Shown here: piece after piece, positions 38,553 to 49,920 of the stretch
Layout: the number at the start of each line of letters is the position of its first letter
Position numbering within the stretch: position 1 is the first letter of the stretch
From: Polytrichum commune
Lineage: Eukaryota; Streptophyta; Polytrichopsida; Polytrichales; Polytrichaceae
Reading direction: 5' to 3'
Length of the DNA stretch: 64,000 bases
NCBI GenBank assembly: GCA_950295325.1
Contig: OX485806.1
Location: forward strand, 34,722,001-34,786,000
The notes under the pieces: generated by a model
What the model was told of the DNA's origin: nothing
The model's database searches: none
What the model saw: the letters and a program-made list of their open reading frames with translations, nothing else
Made by a program: the position numbers and the translations under genes

Positions 38553-38573
38553 GGGAACGTCCATTGGGAACGT
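38553..38573 (+). repeat. Left subterminal GGGAACGT pair
   Basis: GGGAACGT occurs at 38553-38560 and 38566-38573, just inside the left terminal repeat. The mirrored pair ACGTTCCC lies inside the right repeat at 63233-63251. These are possible binding sites for the element's recombinase. Confidence 0.5.
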
Positions 38574-38738
38574 AGTTCACGAGCAAAATCCCGTGGAAAT
38601 TACCTCATTACGAATGTTGAGAACAACCAAAAGGTCATCAACAGAGGAAACCACTGTGTTGCAAAGATTAGAGGTGTTTCATATATGCTAGAAGGGCACG
38701 TATTGCGTATTAAAGTTGAACTTAGGTTTAACCCTAAC

Positions 38739-39283
38739 CACGGGTGAACGCCCGTGACGAACCAACGCCTGTGCAATACAAGGGGGAAAATCCTTTATAC
38801 AAGCTTGACTAAACATAGAAAGCTCATGACAACTAAAAAGCAACGATGCGCATGAAAACGAATGTGTTCTAAAATTATTGGTTTAATCAATGCAACCTCA
38901 ATAAACAGTGTTCAAATTACTTTGGACTCAAAGTGGATGCATGCACCTAACCACGGGTGAACGCCCGTGAGTAAATGAAGAAGGTCATCACAACTGAGAA
39001 GCAACAATGCGCATGACACCGTATGTGTGCTAAAAACAATTATTGCTCAAATCATACAAGCCATAACAGGGACGGTGTAGCATGCGGGAAGATTCCACAA
39101 CAAATACAGGATTCGAGCGATGACAAACATGACACCACAAATGATAGCTGACCACTTGGATGAGTACACCATGCAAATGACAGCAAAAATATTAAAAAAA
39201 AATGGTTGAACCATATATACCACAGTGGGCAAATGATATTACAGAAAGAAGATGGACAAATGTACCACGGGTGAACGCCCGTG
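38739..39283. repeat. Three subterminal palindromes and a direct repeat
   Basis: CACGGGTGAACGCCCGTG occurs at 38739-38756, 38952-38969 and 39266-39283. It is the element's palindrome with one stem mismatch. The first two are each followed by a related block of about 60 bp (38821-38880 and 38982-39044, sharing AAGCAAC(G/A)ATGCGCATGA), so part of this end was duplicated. Confidence 0.7.
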
Positions 39284-39334
39284 AAGTTCCAAAACTACGA
39301 TGACTACGTCAAATCTATAACTAGGAAGGTCCGC

Positions 39335-39893
39335 TCAAGCACAATAGGAGTACGAATCTTTAATCCTTTTCAATTTTAAGTCATGAGGTTCCCTTTGAGC
39401 TGCAGTCCTTTGCTTGCGTTTTAGCTCTTCTACACGAAGATTTTCATTCATTAAAATTGTAGCTTCTCGAAGTTGTCTCACTCTTGAAGCTATGTAATCA
39501 GACATTGATGATGTAGTATTGGCCGAACCGCACTTCCAACATCCAGAACTGTTTTCAGACCCCTTGGGTTCACTGGAATGACGCGCTTGGAGAGCAAGTT
39601 GTCTCTTCGCGCGAGGGGGTTGTTGTCTGACCGGAGCTTCATCCGCCACCGCAACAGCAACCGCAACATCAGATGATTGCAAGATCTGTGCCAATGACAA
39701 AAGCAGCAAATGTTCATATGAAAATCGCAAAAGTTGAAGAGAATACTGCAATAGGGGATTCAAATTGAAATTGAATTACCTTAGGACATGGTGACGAAAC
39801 TTCGGCGAAGTCCGCATTAGCATCTGGTATAGCATGTTGTCGACGAGGTGGAGTGGGCACATGATTCTTGGCACGTGTATGCAATGGAGAATG
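39335..39893 (-). CDS. Putative two-exon locus, unknown, 5' end not found
   Basis: Two exons can be joined in frame: 39893-39780 and 39685-39335. The GT-AG intron is 94 nt (donor CCTAAG|GTAATTC, acceptor TTGGCACAG). The product has a basic, proline-rich start, then an alternating Val-Ala stretch (VAVAVAVADEAPV). A Cys pair follows (CWKCG), then a charged, probably helical C-terminus (ASRVRQLREATILMNENLRV). A likely acceptor (TATCTTGACAG) precedes the first exon, but no upstream exon or start is clear. It may be a small third gene of the element, or 3' exons of the large gene that ends at 40390. Family not recognised. Confidence 0.35.
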
Positions 39894-39952
39894 CTGTCAA
39901 GATACATGGAGGTTATGGCATGCAAGATGGACACTGTGTGGAGCAAGACCTT

Positions 39953-40134
39953 ACGGGCGATGGCCCGTGAGGAAGTTGGAAAAGTGCAGCAAGCTTGGAA
40001 CAGAAACCACTGCGTATTCAAAATTGTACACCATGGAATCAAACAAAGCGATCCAAAACGCAGCCAACAAGGTCGAAGTGATGTAACACAATTGTGACAC
40101 TAGGTTACGGCTTGCCACGGGCGAAAGCCGGTGG
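39953..40134. repeat. Two degenerate palindromes
   Basis: ACGGGCGATGGCCCGT (39953-39968) and CCACGGGCGAAAGCCGGTGG (40115-40134) are diverged members of the element's palindrome family. They lie between the large left gene and the locus at 39335-39893. Confidence 0.55.
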
Positions 40135-40389
40135 GACATTGACAGAGTAGTACCTAGTGTTTGACATGCATACAGTATATACCCAGTGTATATATATATA
40201 AAGTTCACAACACCTATATACATGCTTACATGACAGTGCCGATAGACGAAAATTCAAAGGAGCATAAACAACATCGCCAAAACACATATAAAGTGAAGTG
40301 CTAAGCCAATACAGCTCCATATGAACATAAATCCCATGAATTGTACATCTTGATTTCCTCTACACTATATGAAGACGCCCTTCGGGTGT

Positions 40390-43300
40390 CTACATAGACA
40401 GCTGCGCCGCTGGAATTCTACGGTTGGAAGCCACTTGGCTATGTCTAGCAAATGCCTGCTTATAAATTTGTGCTTGTGGTGAATCTAGATTGAAGGGTCC
40501 CTGGCCTGATGGATAAGGGTTGCTCCCCACAAAATCTGGTACAAATTGTTGAGAATTCAAGAGGTTCTGGAGGTAATTATGTAGAGTATCCAAGCTCTGG
40601 TTCGCAAAAAATGTTGGGGGATTAATATAGCTCCCTGGAGGGTTCGCAATGCATTTGAAAGGGGAGTCATCAACAAGTAATGTTGTTCTATGAGTGGGCT
40701 GCTTCGAATGTGGCACTGGATGCAACCGGCTCCACTCAAAAAATGAGCACATGTCCTTCAAAAAGAAACTCGAATCAGCATTCACAGGACTAGGTAGATT
40801 TTGTCCCTTCTCATCGCCCAGAATGTGACACATCTCTTGCCCAAACACAAACTCAGGCTGCCTAAAACCTTTGAAGAAGTGTTGGACAAGTGGCTTGAGA
40901 TTCTTTAGAAGCTTCGACGACCACACGACAACATGGAAATTGGACAGCACAAACCGGAGAAAGCGTCCCAATCCTTTCCTAGGTATGATGGCACTATATG
41001 GGAGAAATAGTGGAGCCACCTCCCCAGTTATCAAGGGGCTATGTTGCGACTCAAGAACCTTCCTCGTGTTAACATTGTCGCACTTTGCTGACCTCACAAG
41101 AATCCCGTTCACATCCAGCACTAACCATATCTTCTCTCTCCGATGAACAACTGTACTTGGAGAGGTGAGGATCTGGCGATGACAAAATTGAGGGTCATTC
41201 TAAGGTTTATTCATCATTATGGTTACAATAGTATGGGAAGAAATGATTAATACAAATTGGTATAAGGAAACTTGCCGACACAATCAATTAGATTGGACAG
41301 AGTATCGTACCGTAGGAGGCAATTGCTCCTCTGTCAATTGACCTGTTAACACATCCACACAGTGTGTTCAGTTAACGTGACGAAGGAAACCTCTCCCACG
41401 GGCGTTCGCCCGTGGGACAGATGGGGGAGGAAATTATGCTAGTCATTTAAGAAATGGAAGAAATGACAAAAACATGTAAAGCATGACTAGTGCCCCACGG
41501 GCGTTCGCCCGTGGGAGAAACAACACCAGCACTACATAAACATATCTTACCTTGAGCTTGAGTGACGGGGATATTTGAGGCCTGCTCGACGCGGGGAGGA
41601 GAGCTCGGTGGAATCCCGTGAGGGCTGGAGGACTCAGCAGCTCCAACATGCACATCACGGCTCGGAGATTCCTGTACACCACTGACATCAATTATCTCCA
41701 CCGTGGAGTCCACAACACTCTGTGCTTGCGCAGCCGTCGATCCGGGATACTGATCTCGTCCACTACGTTCCCGTGGAGCTTCGAAGGCTTTCCATCTCTT
41801 GCGCATTTTCTGCAACGAAGCGGCATGAAGAATATGCTTCACCTTCACTGCTTCACAAAATGCTGGAGTAGATAGGTACGCAAACATCTTGTGGTAGTCA
41901 TATGACTTGTACAAGTGCGCCAAGTTCAACCGCACATTCTCCGGAACATCCGACAAGTATTTGTCCACGAATGGAGCAAAATGGACCTTGTCCTTCTCGT
42001 CGGGTTGTTTGCCCTCTTCCTTGTCTCCTAATGCCGGTGGAGGTCTTCCAGCAAAAACCGGGTGCGGATCATCGACGAAGTTTAGCTTCACCCTGTTGTA
42101 TTCAGGTTTGCCGTAGTCCTCGTCTTCCGAATCATCTGTCATGTAGTTGGCAAACGTTCCACGAACCCGATGTGGAACGCAGTCTTTCACCTTAACCCTG
42201 ACATCCAACTCCACGCGTCTCTCCGGAACATCGTCATCACTGTCTAGACAAATGACCTCTGTTCGAATGATGACCTCATCTTCCTTCGACGGTGACGCGG
42301 CTTCACGCTCTTCCTCCACCATAGGTGGCGTCGGTTCAATAGTTGGCCGCCCTTGTCCAAGGACCTCCATAACGGCAGCAGCAACCTCCTCCACAGGTGA
42401 GGAAACGTTCAACTCCACTCGCAAATCCGACCTCTGCACCCCTGCAGGAAGAGGCTCCACATTTTGCGATTGAGTATCGATAGGCGGGACGTCTCCTACA
42501 TTGTCATCCTCATGTCGAAGAACTTCGCCCACGTCACCGTCATTATCCTGACTAGTTGGCGCGCTATCCTCCAACGACCGAGAACCCTCTCCAACCTTAG
42601 GAGGGCGTAGGGATTTTCTTCCCTTTCGGGTAGCCTTCACTTTCTTTCGTGAAGTTGGTTTTGAGGAAAACCTTATTGAAGGCATACCCTCTTGCGGGAC
42701 ATCTTCCGCCGACTCCTGCCCCACCCCTGGCCGTTGTTCCTCTTCATGATATTCTTGCTCTGAACTTGTACGTGTGATATCATCGTGACGAAACCCGCGC
42801 CCCGGGGTAAGTGGGACACCAGAGGTAAATGATGCTACAGGAAGGGGGAGGCTCTCTCCCCCATGTCCGTCTCCAAGTCTCACGGGCGATCGCCCGTGGG
42901 GGGTTGGCTCCTCCCCCAAATCATGTACATGTCCCACGGGCGATCGCCCGTGGGGGGTTGCCTGTTCCCCCAAGTCATGTAGATGACTCACGGGAAATCG
43001 CCCGTGGGGGGGTGTCTCTTCCCCCAACGCTTGCACATCCCCCACGGGCGATCGCCCGTGAGGGGTATCATCAACTTCCTCCACCTCCTCAGATGACTCC
43101 CCTAGCTCATGTAGGCCGTCATGCTGTGGCGAATGGATGGCGTCAACATCCTCCTCGGCGTCCTCTTCTCCAAGATCCCCGACGTCCTCGTCATCGTCGT
43201 CGACTTCCTCCTCCTCTTCCTCATAGGTGCCTATTCCAGGAAGGTCCACTTCGTTGTCACCATCCCCCTCGTCGGTATTGTCATCCGATTCCCGCCCTTT

Positions 43301-46300
43301 TTCATTCCACCTCTGCAGGCTCCAGTCAACTGCTGCAAACATCTTTGCCCTCGCTTGACCGGCAACATCCACAGGCACAATGTTCACAACCTTCATACCC
43401 AGAGCCTGCAAGTAGAATACGAGCAATCTATGAATGAGGTGTCCACATGCATGTTGAAAAGGCATTAAAAAAAAGAAAAAAGAAGAATGGGGAAATTGTT
43501 GGATAGTACTTACATGTGCCACAATATGGGCCTTGTTTCCTCCACAAATATTTAAGAAAAATGTCCCCTCCAGACATGAAGGTTTGATGATGTCAATGTA
43601 CGTCTGCATCCTCAACTCACCATTGAAAATGCTCCTTGACCCCTCATTGACATACGCCCTCTTCACTGAATATCTCCTATATCGCTTCGGGTCATGCATA
43701 TTCAACATCTTCCGACCACCGCAAATCCGCACAGCAACCTCTGAGGTAGACTCACCTTTGTTGGGAAAAATGCAAGTCGTGACCCTGAGAACACTCTCCT
43801 CGAAGAAGTTGTCACGTGATGCAATCTTTTCCTCGTTGCAACCATGGTAGAAGGCTTCGCAAAATCTGACATTGGAGGGGAGGAATGTCTTCAAAAGAGT
43901 GTGGACGAAGTGTCGATCTGGACACTCAGAAACCACTGTCCACAATTGAGGGGCTTCTAAAATACCAGGCATATCCTGACGAATACCTCGGAGCGTGCCT
44001 TCAATCACTTCTTTGATGTGCACGGGACTATCGACTCCCGCCTGGCGTCTGGGAAGAAACCTTGTGTCCAAAAGAGCATGAGTAATTGGGCCCAAATTTT
44101 CACCACCTCCACTGCAATGGTAGTCGTTGTCTATGGTCAACAAAACATGCTCTTCAGATACGTCACTGATGGTAGTGACTAGGATATTGTTGACTCCCTC
44201 CTTGAACCGTGCAGGAACAGGCACTTTTTTCTTCGCTGGATTCAATGCGGCAGCAAGGTAATCGACTCCCAACAAATCCAGAAGCCGTTCTCTTTGTAAT
44301 CGGCCGAAATTGTTCCTCTCCTTCCACGCTTTCCATTCCTCCCGGTCAATGGTCCTCTTCTGGTCTTGTTGAACAAGAAAACGAGGGATAGGGTTGAGAC
44401 ACTCTGCCATTGCAATGTATGTCTCATTTTTCTTTTTCCTATTCAGCGCCCAATCCCCAATAGTTTTCAACGTGTGCCTAGGGTACTTGTCACCTTCTTG
44501 TATGACCAGGCACTGATCTGCCGCCATATCAAGCTCTTCCTCTGTCAAGCCGCGAGCGTGCTTCAAATCGTTCTTCACAACGCTCTTTGGCTTATACCCC
44601 TTCTTGTCCTTGACGAGTCCGAGGGTGGTCTTGTCTATATACTCACCCCTCTCGAACTCCAAAAATATCCGCTCCCACTTGGCCCATAGCGCATCATGCA
44701 GCGCTGGGAACACGTGCTTCATTATCAAATTGGACTCTTTTTCCACACGGAAGGTCCACAATAGGCAAGTCAAGAAGTCCTGCAAAGAGACATTATACAT
44801 TTGAATGAGAACAATCAGGTATCCACATATCCATAACATATGCATGTCAATAACATATCCACTTCGATTTGTAGAATTTAGACACATGAGAACGGCGACT
44901 CCCCCACGGGCGAACGCCCGTGGGGGAGCCACTCTCAAGCTTCCTGTTGCAAGCATAATATTGAATTTAAAATTAAAGTATGGGAAGATACCTTCCAATT
45001 CTTGAAGGCTTCAGAGTTGCTTGCAGTGGCTCGCACAGTTCGAGCTGGCCTTCCTCGTCTTATCCATGTCTTCCTAGCGTGCTGTATACACTCAACCCAT
45101 GATGGAAAGTGCTTTCTATATTCACTATCCAGGTTGAGAACGCCAGAGAGGTGGAACAACGGGTCATCATCGCCCTCGGGGGCCCACACGACATTGCATG
45201 GCCACTTGGAGAAGAATTCTTTCACTTCATCTGTGCTGCTCGGATCATTAACGTACTCTAAGCATGCAGCCAACGTGTGTTGTCCATTCACAACGTGAAA
45301 GGAACTGTCTCGAATTTCGTCAAAGCTGATGGGCTTGCGCCTTCTATCTGCAGGAACAATTGTGAGGAAGTTTGGGTAGTTCTTTGGTATGAATGCATAG
45401 TTAAACAACCATGTCTTCATTTCCTTCAAGTGCGCCTCCGATATCGGCCTACAATTATAACATGCATCTCCACGCTCTATGTTGAATATGCTCACGAATC
45501 CAGAGACTCCTTTTCCAAAAATCCACACCCTATTGTACTTATTCTTGAACAGCTCCATATCCATTAGCCTGTCCCCGACGGATTTGTCTGGGGGCCCACT
45601 CTTGGACTTCTTAGGAATCTTCTCCAACTCCAGAAATGGACTTTCTTCCTCCGATGTCTTCTTCCTCCCCTTCTTCGGAATGACATCCTCCTTGGGATCG
45701 TCTGGTACATTCATTTGCAAGTCTGGTTCCCTTCTTGCCTTCTTCCTGGATGGCTCCTCACGGGCACCTTCACCAGCCCTCCTCTTCCCCTCACGGATTT
45801 GCTTCTTCCTTGATAGTACTTCCTGTCGTGCTTCCTTTGCTTCATCCACTATGATCTTCACACGTTGAAGAGCAGCTTTGTAGTCTCCCTCCAACATGAC
45901 CACTCTCTCTTGCGGCGTCTTAGTGTGCCGATGTGTTTCCGTGTAGATGATGCAGTACGTCAAAAACTCGGTATTCAACAACCGTATATTCTCGCCCTCC
46001 GTGTTTAGCTCTTCGTTATACTCCTCATATCCAAAAGATTCTACGTATCCTGCTACTTTGAAATCCTTCTTCCTCTCTGCAGACTTGCACATAATAAGAA
46101 GACGGCTTCCATCCGCTTGAACATCGAGCACTTGCTTTACTTTCATCATCTTCCTCCATGTTGGGTTCGATGCGGACTTCGTGTATAGAGACAACACCGT
46201 TGTCTCACCGTAGCCACTGTACTGCATGAACCATTTGACATCCTCCTGCAGGACGTCGATGTCATAATTCACAGCTCTCGACAATCCTCCAGGCACTGTC

Positions 46301-47322
46301 CACAAGAAATACGCATGTTAGTATTCAGAGGACCATGTTTTCGAACATTAATAAAGTAATTACATGGTATTTCGTGGGATGCGTATTTCTACCTTTACGA
46401 GCTGTTTGCTTGGTTCTTGCCATTTCTCCCTATATACTTGATCTGTCTATGTACCTGAATGAAACACCCACTCTCTATTACAATTCATTGACTATGTGGA
46501 CTTACTTCAACGAGATAATAGCGAGATAGGTCGTATGTGGAGACATAGACAAATAGGTGGAACATACACATACAGTATGTGTTTGGAGCCCACGGGCGAA
46601 CGCCCGTGGGCTAACCACATTGTAGTGTTTGTAGTGTATTTTCCCACGGGTGTTCGCCCGTGGGCCAAAAGTCCAAAAACACTGCAATGTGTTTGGAGCC
46701 CACGGGCGAACGCCCGTGGGCTAACGCCATTGTAATGTTTGTAGTGTATTTTCCCACGGGCGTTCGCCCGTGGGCCAAAAGTCCAAAAACACTGCAATGT
46801 GTTTGGAGCCCACGGGCGAACGCCCGTGGGCTAACGCCATTGTAGTGTTTGTACTGTATTTTCCCACGGGCGTTCGCCCGTGGGCCAAAACTCCACAACC
46901 ACTAGAATGTGTTTGGATCCCACGGGCGAACGCCCGTGGGCTATTCGCCTTGTAGTGTTTGTAGTGTTTGTAGTGTTTTTTCCCACGGGCGTTCGCCCGT
47001 GGGCCATACATTCTCGAAACACAATATAATGTTTGGAGCCCACGGGCGAACGCCCGTGGGGCACCCCCTTAGAATACGTATCATCACTTTGGCCCACGGG
47101 CGTTCGCCCGTGGGCCAAAAGTTCACAAATCACTTCAATAAGTTTGGAGCCCACGGGTGTTCGCCCGTGAGCCCCTTGCATATTTGGCTACTTCCATGTC
47201 TCACGGGCGTTCGCCCGTGGGACATGAGATTCAAGGGTCTTCAAAAAAACCCTTTTCACACTATAATCTCTACATATGAAGATGAAGAATACAAACTCAC
47301 CAGTTTTCTTGGGTCGACTCAT
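40390..47322 (-). CDS. Element gene A: ParB/DGQHR-like plus FCP1-like HAD domain
   Basis: My model has six coding exons: 47322-47301, 46295-44992, 44779-43514, 43405-41551, 41342-41311 and 41172-40390. All introns are GT-AG and the total of 5262 nt stays in frame (1753 aa). A TACTAAC branch-point word precedes exon 2. Order of parts: start MSRPKKTV; basic nuclear-signal-like stretch near 173-200 (SRKKQ, KRR, SRKKARREP); a ParB/DGQHR-like segment with VVNGQHTLAACLEY near 344-348; an unrecognised middle. Next is a strongly acidic region (EEEEEEVDDDDEDV) with four 18-aa repeats near 980-1040. The C-terminus (IWLVLDVNGILV, VVVWSSKLLKNL, LLVDDSPFKC) matches FCP1/NIF phosphatases. The catalytic DxD reads D-V-N, so activity is uncertain. 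It diverges from gene B. Function unknown; probably nuclear. Confidence 0.75.
41173..41310 (-). other. Gene A intron 5
   Basis: A 138-nt GT-AG intron (donor CCTACG|GTACGA, acceptor CATCGCCAG) joins the 32-nt exon 5 to the FCP1-domain exon in phase 0. It contains no palindrome. Confidence 0.6.
41394..41515. repeat. Two palindromes in gene A intron 4
   Basis: CACGGGCGTTCGCCCGTG with extra paired flanks lies at 41394-41417 and 41494-41515. Both are inside the intron spanning 41550-41343. Confidence 0.85.
42881..43060. repeat. In-frame exonic palindrome array, 4 x 54 bp
   Basis: Palindrome cores start at 42881, 42935, 42989 and 43043, exactly 54 bp apart. Three are perfect CACGGGCGATCGCCCGTG and one (42989) is diverged. 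They lie in exon 4 of gene A and encode the 18-aa repeat PHGRSPVGHVHDLGEE-like on the minus strand. Confidence 0.9.
43406..43513 (-). other. Gene A intron 3, stop-free and a multiple of three
   Basis: The donor is CACAT|GTAAGTAC and the acceptor TTCTACTTGCAG. The intron is 108 nt, has no in-frame stop, and lies between codons. Retention would insert 36 mostly hydrophobic residues without a frameshift. Confidence 0.6.
44899..44928. repeat. Palindrome in gene A intron 2
   Basis: A 14-bp arm hairpin with a 2-base centre, core CACGGGCGAACGCCCGTG, inside the intron 44991-44780. Confidence 0.9.
46296..47300 (-). other. Gene A intron 1 filled with palindromes
   Basis: The donor follows the 22-nt first coding exon (AAAACTG|GTGAGT) and the acceptor is TTCTTGTGGACAG. 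The 1005-nt intron contains twelve palindromes between 46587 and 47219. Confidence 0.65.
46587..47219. repeat. Array of twelve palindromes, ~110-bp double units
   Basis: Cores begin near 46591, 46645, 46701, 46755, 46811, 46865, 46921, 46984, 47041, 47095, 47152 and 47202. In the left part the array repeats as a 110-bp unit with two palindromes. One has an AA centre and the next a TT centre, so the pair is itself inverted. Units decay towards 47.2 kb. All arms are at least 8-9 bp and several reach 12-13 bp. Confidence 0.9.
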
Positions 47323-48530
47323 TGCAATTGTGTTTCAATCTCAATTTCTGTGCCTACACAAAAAGAATATGCACCATTAGGTCAGACATTCATGCTCACA
47401 TATTGTGGGTATCAATCACCAACAAGATGTTCTACATTTCAGCAATTGTAACATTCAAACACTCAAGCAATGCAAATATTGTGGCAATTCTCTCTTTGAA
47501 GCAATTCTCTTTGAAGCAATTCAATCATTGAAACAATTCAATCATTGAAGCAAATTATATGTTCTTGAAGCAATTCTATCATTGAGGCGATTCAAACATT
47601 GAATAAATTTAAATGTTGAAGCAATTCATCATTGAGGCAATTCATACATTGATGTAGTCCACATCTTGCCACATTGTTGCAAATTATGCATTTCAGACAT
47701 TGATGCACTTGAATCATGTCCATTGCTTGCCACATTCAGGGTATTCTATCAATTCAGCCCTAAAATTTCAGCATCTAAGATTGTTTCATCAAGAAACATG
47801 CCATTCACAAGCAAGTAAGCAATTTCATTGCACAATCCTCTCAATCTTCATGCAATCAACCCAGAAAACAACCCAAAGAGCACAAACATCCCAAATAGCA
47901 CAAACAATCACAAGAGCATCACATGCAACACAAAAGCACCTCATTTAAATAAAAAATTGAATTCTGGACATTCAAGAGCATCACATGCAACCTAAAAGCA
48001 CCTCATTTAAATGAAAAATTGAATTCTGGACATTGAGTGGGGGACTTACCAATGCTTTAAGAGTGCAGAGTGTAGAGTGGAGAGTGGAGTATGTGGAGTG
48101 AGGGAGAGAGTGGAGTGAGGGAGGAAAGGAGTTGAGAAGTTGCGGAGGTGAGGAGGTGAGGAGGTGCGACTCCTTGGAGTGAAGAGGTGCGACTCCAAGG
48201 AGTCAGGAGGTGTGAGTGCGAAGAGTTCAATAGGTGCGGAGGAGGAGGCGGAGAATTCTGGGAGTAGTGACAAGGGAGTGAGTGAGGAGAGAGGGAATCA
48301 GCTATGGAGGAGGCGGCGATGGTGGAAAGCGCCAGGGAGAGAGAGGGGAGGGAGGAGGGAGCGCGAGCGAGGGAGAGAAAGAGAGGTTTCCTCCAACCCG
48401 TTCGAATCGGGAGCCGGGAGGGAGGGAGGAGGGAGGGAGGGAGGGAGGATGTGAGAATTCCATAGGGTGGAGAGAGAGAGGGTGGAGAGAGAGAGAGAGG
48501 GAGGGAAACGGTTGGAGGGGGAGAATGGAC
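47301..48530 (-). promoter_or_regulatory. Gene A 5' leader with CT-rich tract and probable leader intron
   Basis: Read on the minus strand, 48520-48060 is strongly pyrimidine-rich (CTCTCTCTC and CCTCCCTCC runs). AAAGCATTG|GTAAGTCC at 48049 is a good donor, and TTTTTGTGTAG|GC ending at 47354 is a good acceptor. This implies a 696-nt intron in the leader just before the first coding exon. The start of transcription is not located. Confidence 0.45.
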
Positions 48531-48599
48531 ATTATGTCCATTCACCTCGAAGGGACGGTTGGGAGTCGAAGGGACGCAACGGAGACGGCGATTGTACAT

Positions 48600-49920
48600 T
48601 CACACGTGAAGCCTACACGTTATAAATTATGATGGCCTATAATCTCACTTCATTAATAATCATTGCAACTTCCTTCCCAATGTTCGAGCTTAGGTTTAGT
48701 TTTAGTGTTCAAGACATTACATTCAATATCGATTGTATTGTAACATGGCATGCGATGTGACACTTGTGCGATGTTGAGATTATTAGCCATGTGACATTTT
48801 TTAAAAGAGGTTGGATTGTGTGCTTAAGATATACTAATCTATCCACACTCATAATGAGCACAACAATGATATTAATTGAAGTATCTCAATTTAAGTGTCT
48901 AGGGGTCTACGTAAGGAAAAATCACGAGAGGAAAGGGTTGTGGAAAGGGATGGGATTGGACCTCGTGTTCAGAATATAGATAACATTCTAAGTTCAAAAC
49001 ATACTGCAATGGAATGATATGAAATTCGGAACGTTTATGTACACACTTACAAATAAAGATACTTGGTCAACATCCAAGTTGTTCACCCTTACATATCAAA
49101 AAGCTATGGATAGGTGCTCCGTTGACTCCAAATTGCAAGAGTGGTGCCAAGGTAGAGTGCATTGACACTATTAAAGCTATGGGTTGGAATCTCCAAGGTG
49201 AGGTTGACATGTAAGCTATAGCCGTTTCCTTTTAAGCCTTAAGCTTGTCAAGTGAACTATAGCATAACTTCTTCGCACCTCATGAATGACTTCACCATAA
49301 TGTGGAAAGATGTGATAATGATTATTCTAACTACCTCTTACTATTGCAATAGTGGGGAGTTAGGTTAGTGGGTTTCACCCCATTCCATCTCCCCTACAAA
49401 AAACCCATCTCACACGCAACTCATGGGGTTTAAATTTAGCATGATTGGTGTATACTCAATTAAGGTTTATTTGGACTAGACACGGACTCGTGGTTTTTAA
49501 TCAACATATGCGAACCATACTAAAGTGAACAAACATTGGACCTTGTCAATTTAGAGGGGCAAGTAGCCACAGGTATCCTACTTGAATACTTTACAACAAT
49601 AACAATGAATCATATTACGGCTACTTATAAGGTTGGTCATGTTATTATATTAATAATTGTGTAAACTACATGAATTACATCCATAAAAGCATAATCTAAA
49701 GTTTGTAGAATCTAATTCCATAATTGTTGAATTTTCTCCAAAATAGGACTCAACTAGAGCTTTAAAATATGTATATTACTCCAAAAATTTTGGTGCACTA
49801 ACATCAATGATCCTTTCAAATAATTCAATTATAAATATAGATAGTGTTTTATTGCAGAAAAGTAACATAGGTGTTGGCTTAATTCAACTACTTAGTTTAG
49901 GATCTATTTCACAAATATCT
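48600..49920. other. Between the divergent genes, nothing recognised
   Basis: AT-rich DNA inside the giant element, without palindromes, protein-like frames or copies of the 415-bp unit. Confidence 0.45.

Noticed and set aside
46502-47451. Overlapping open frames on both strands made of PTGERPWA, HGRSPVG and RANARG repeats
   Set aside because: They are six-frame read-throughs of the palindrome array in gene A intron 1. The palindrome has no stop codon in any frame, so open frames arise without coding.
48057-48632. Ser/Pro/Leu-rich or Arg/Glu/Gly-rich frames near 48.1-48.6 kb
   Set aside because: They are low-complexity translations of a purine/pyrimidine-biased tract, better explained as the CT-rich leader of gene A.
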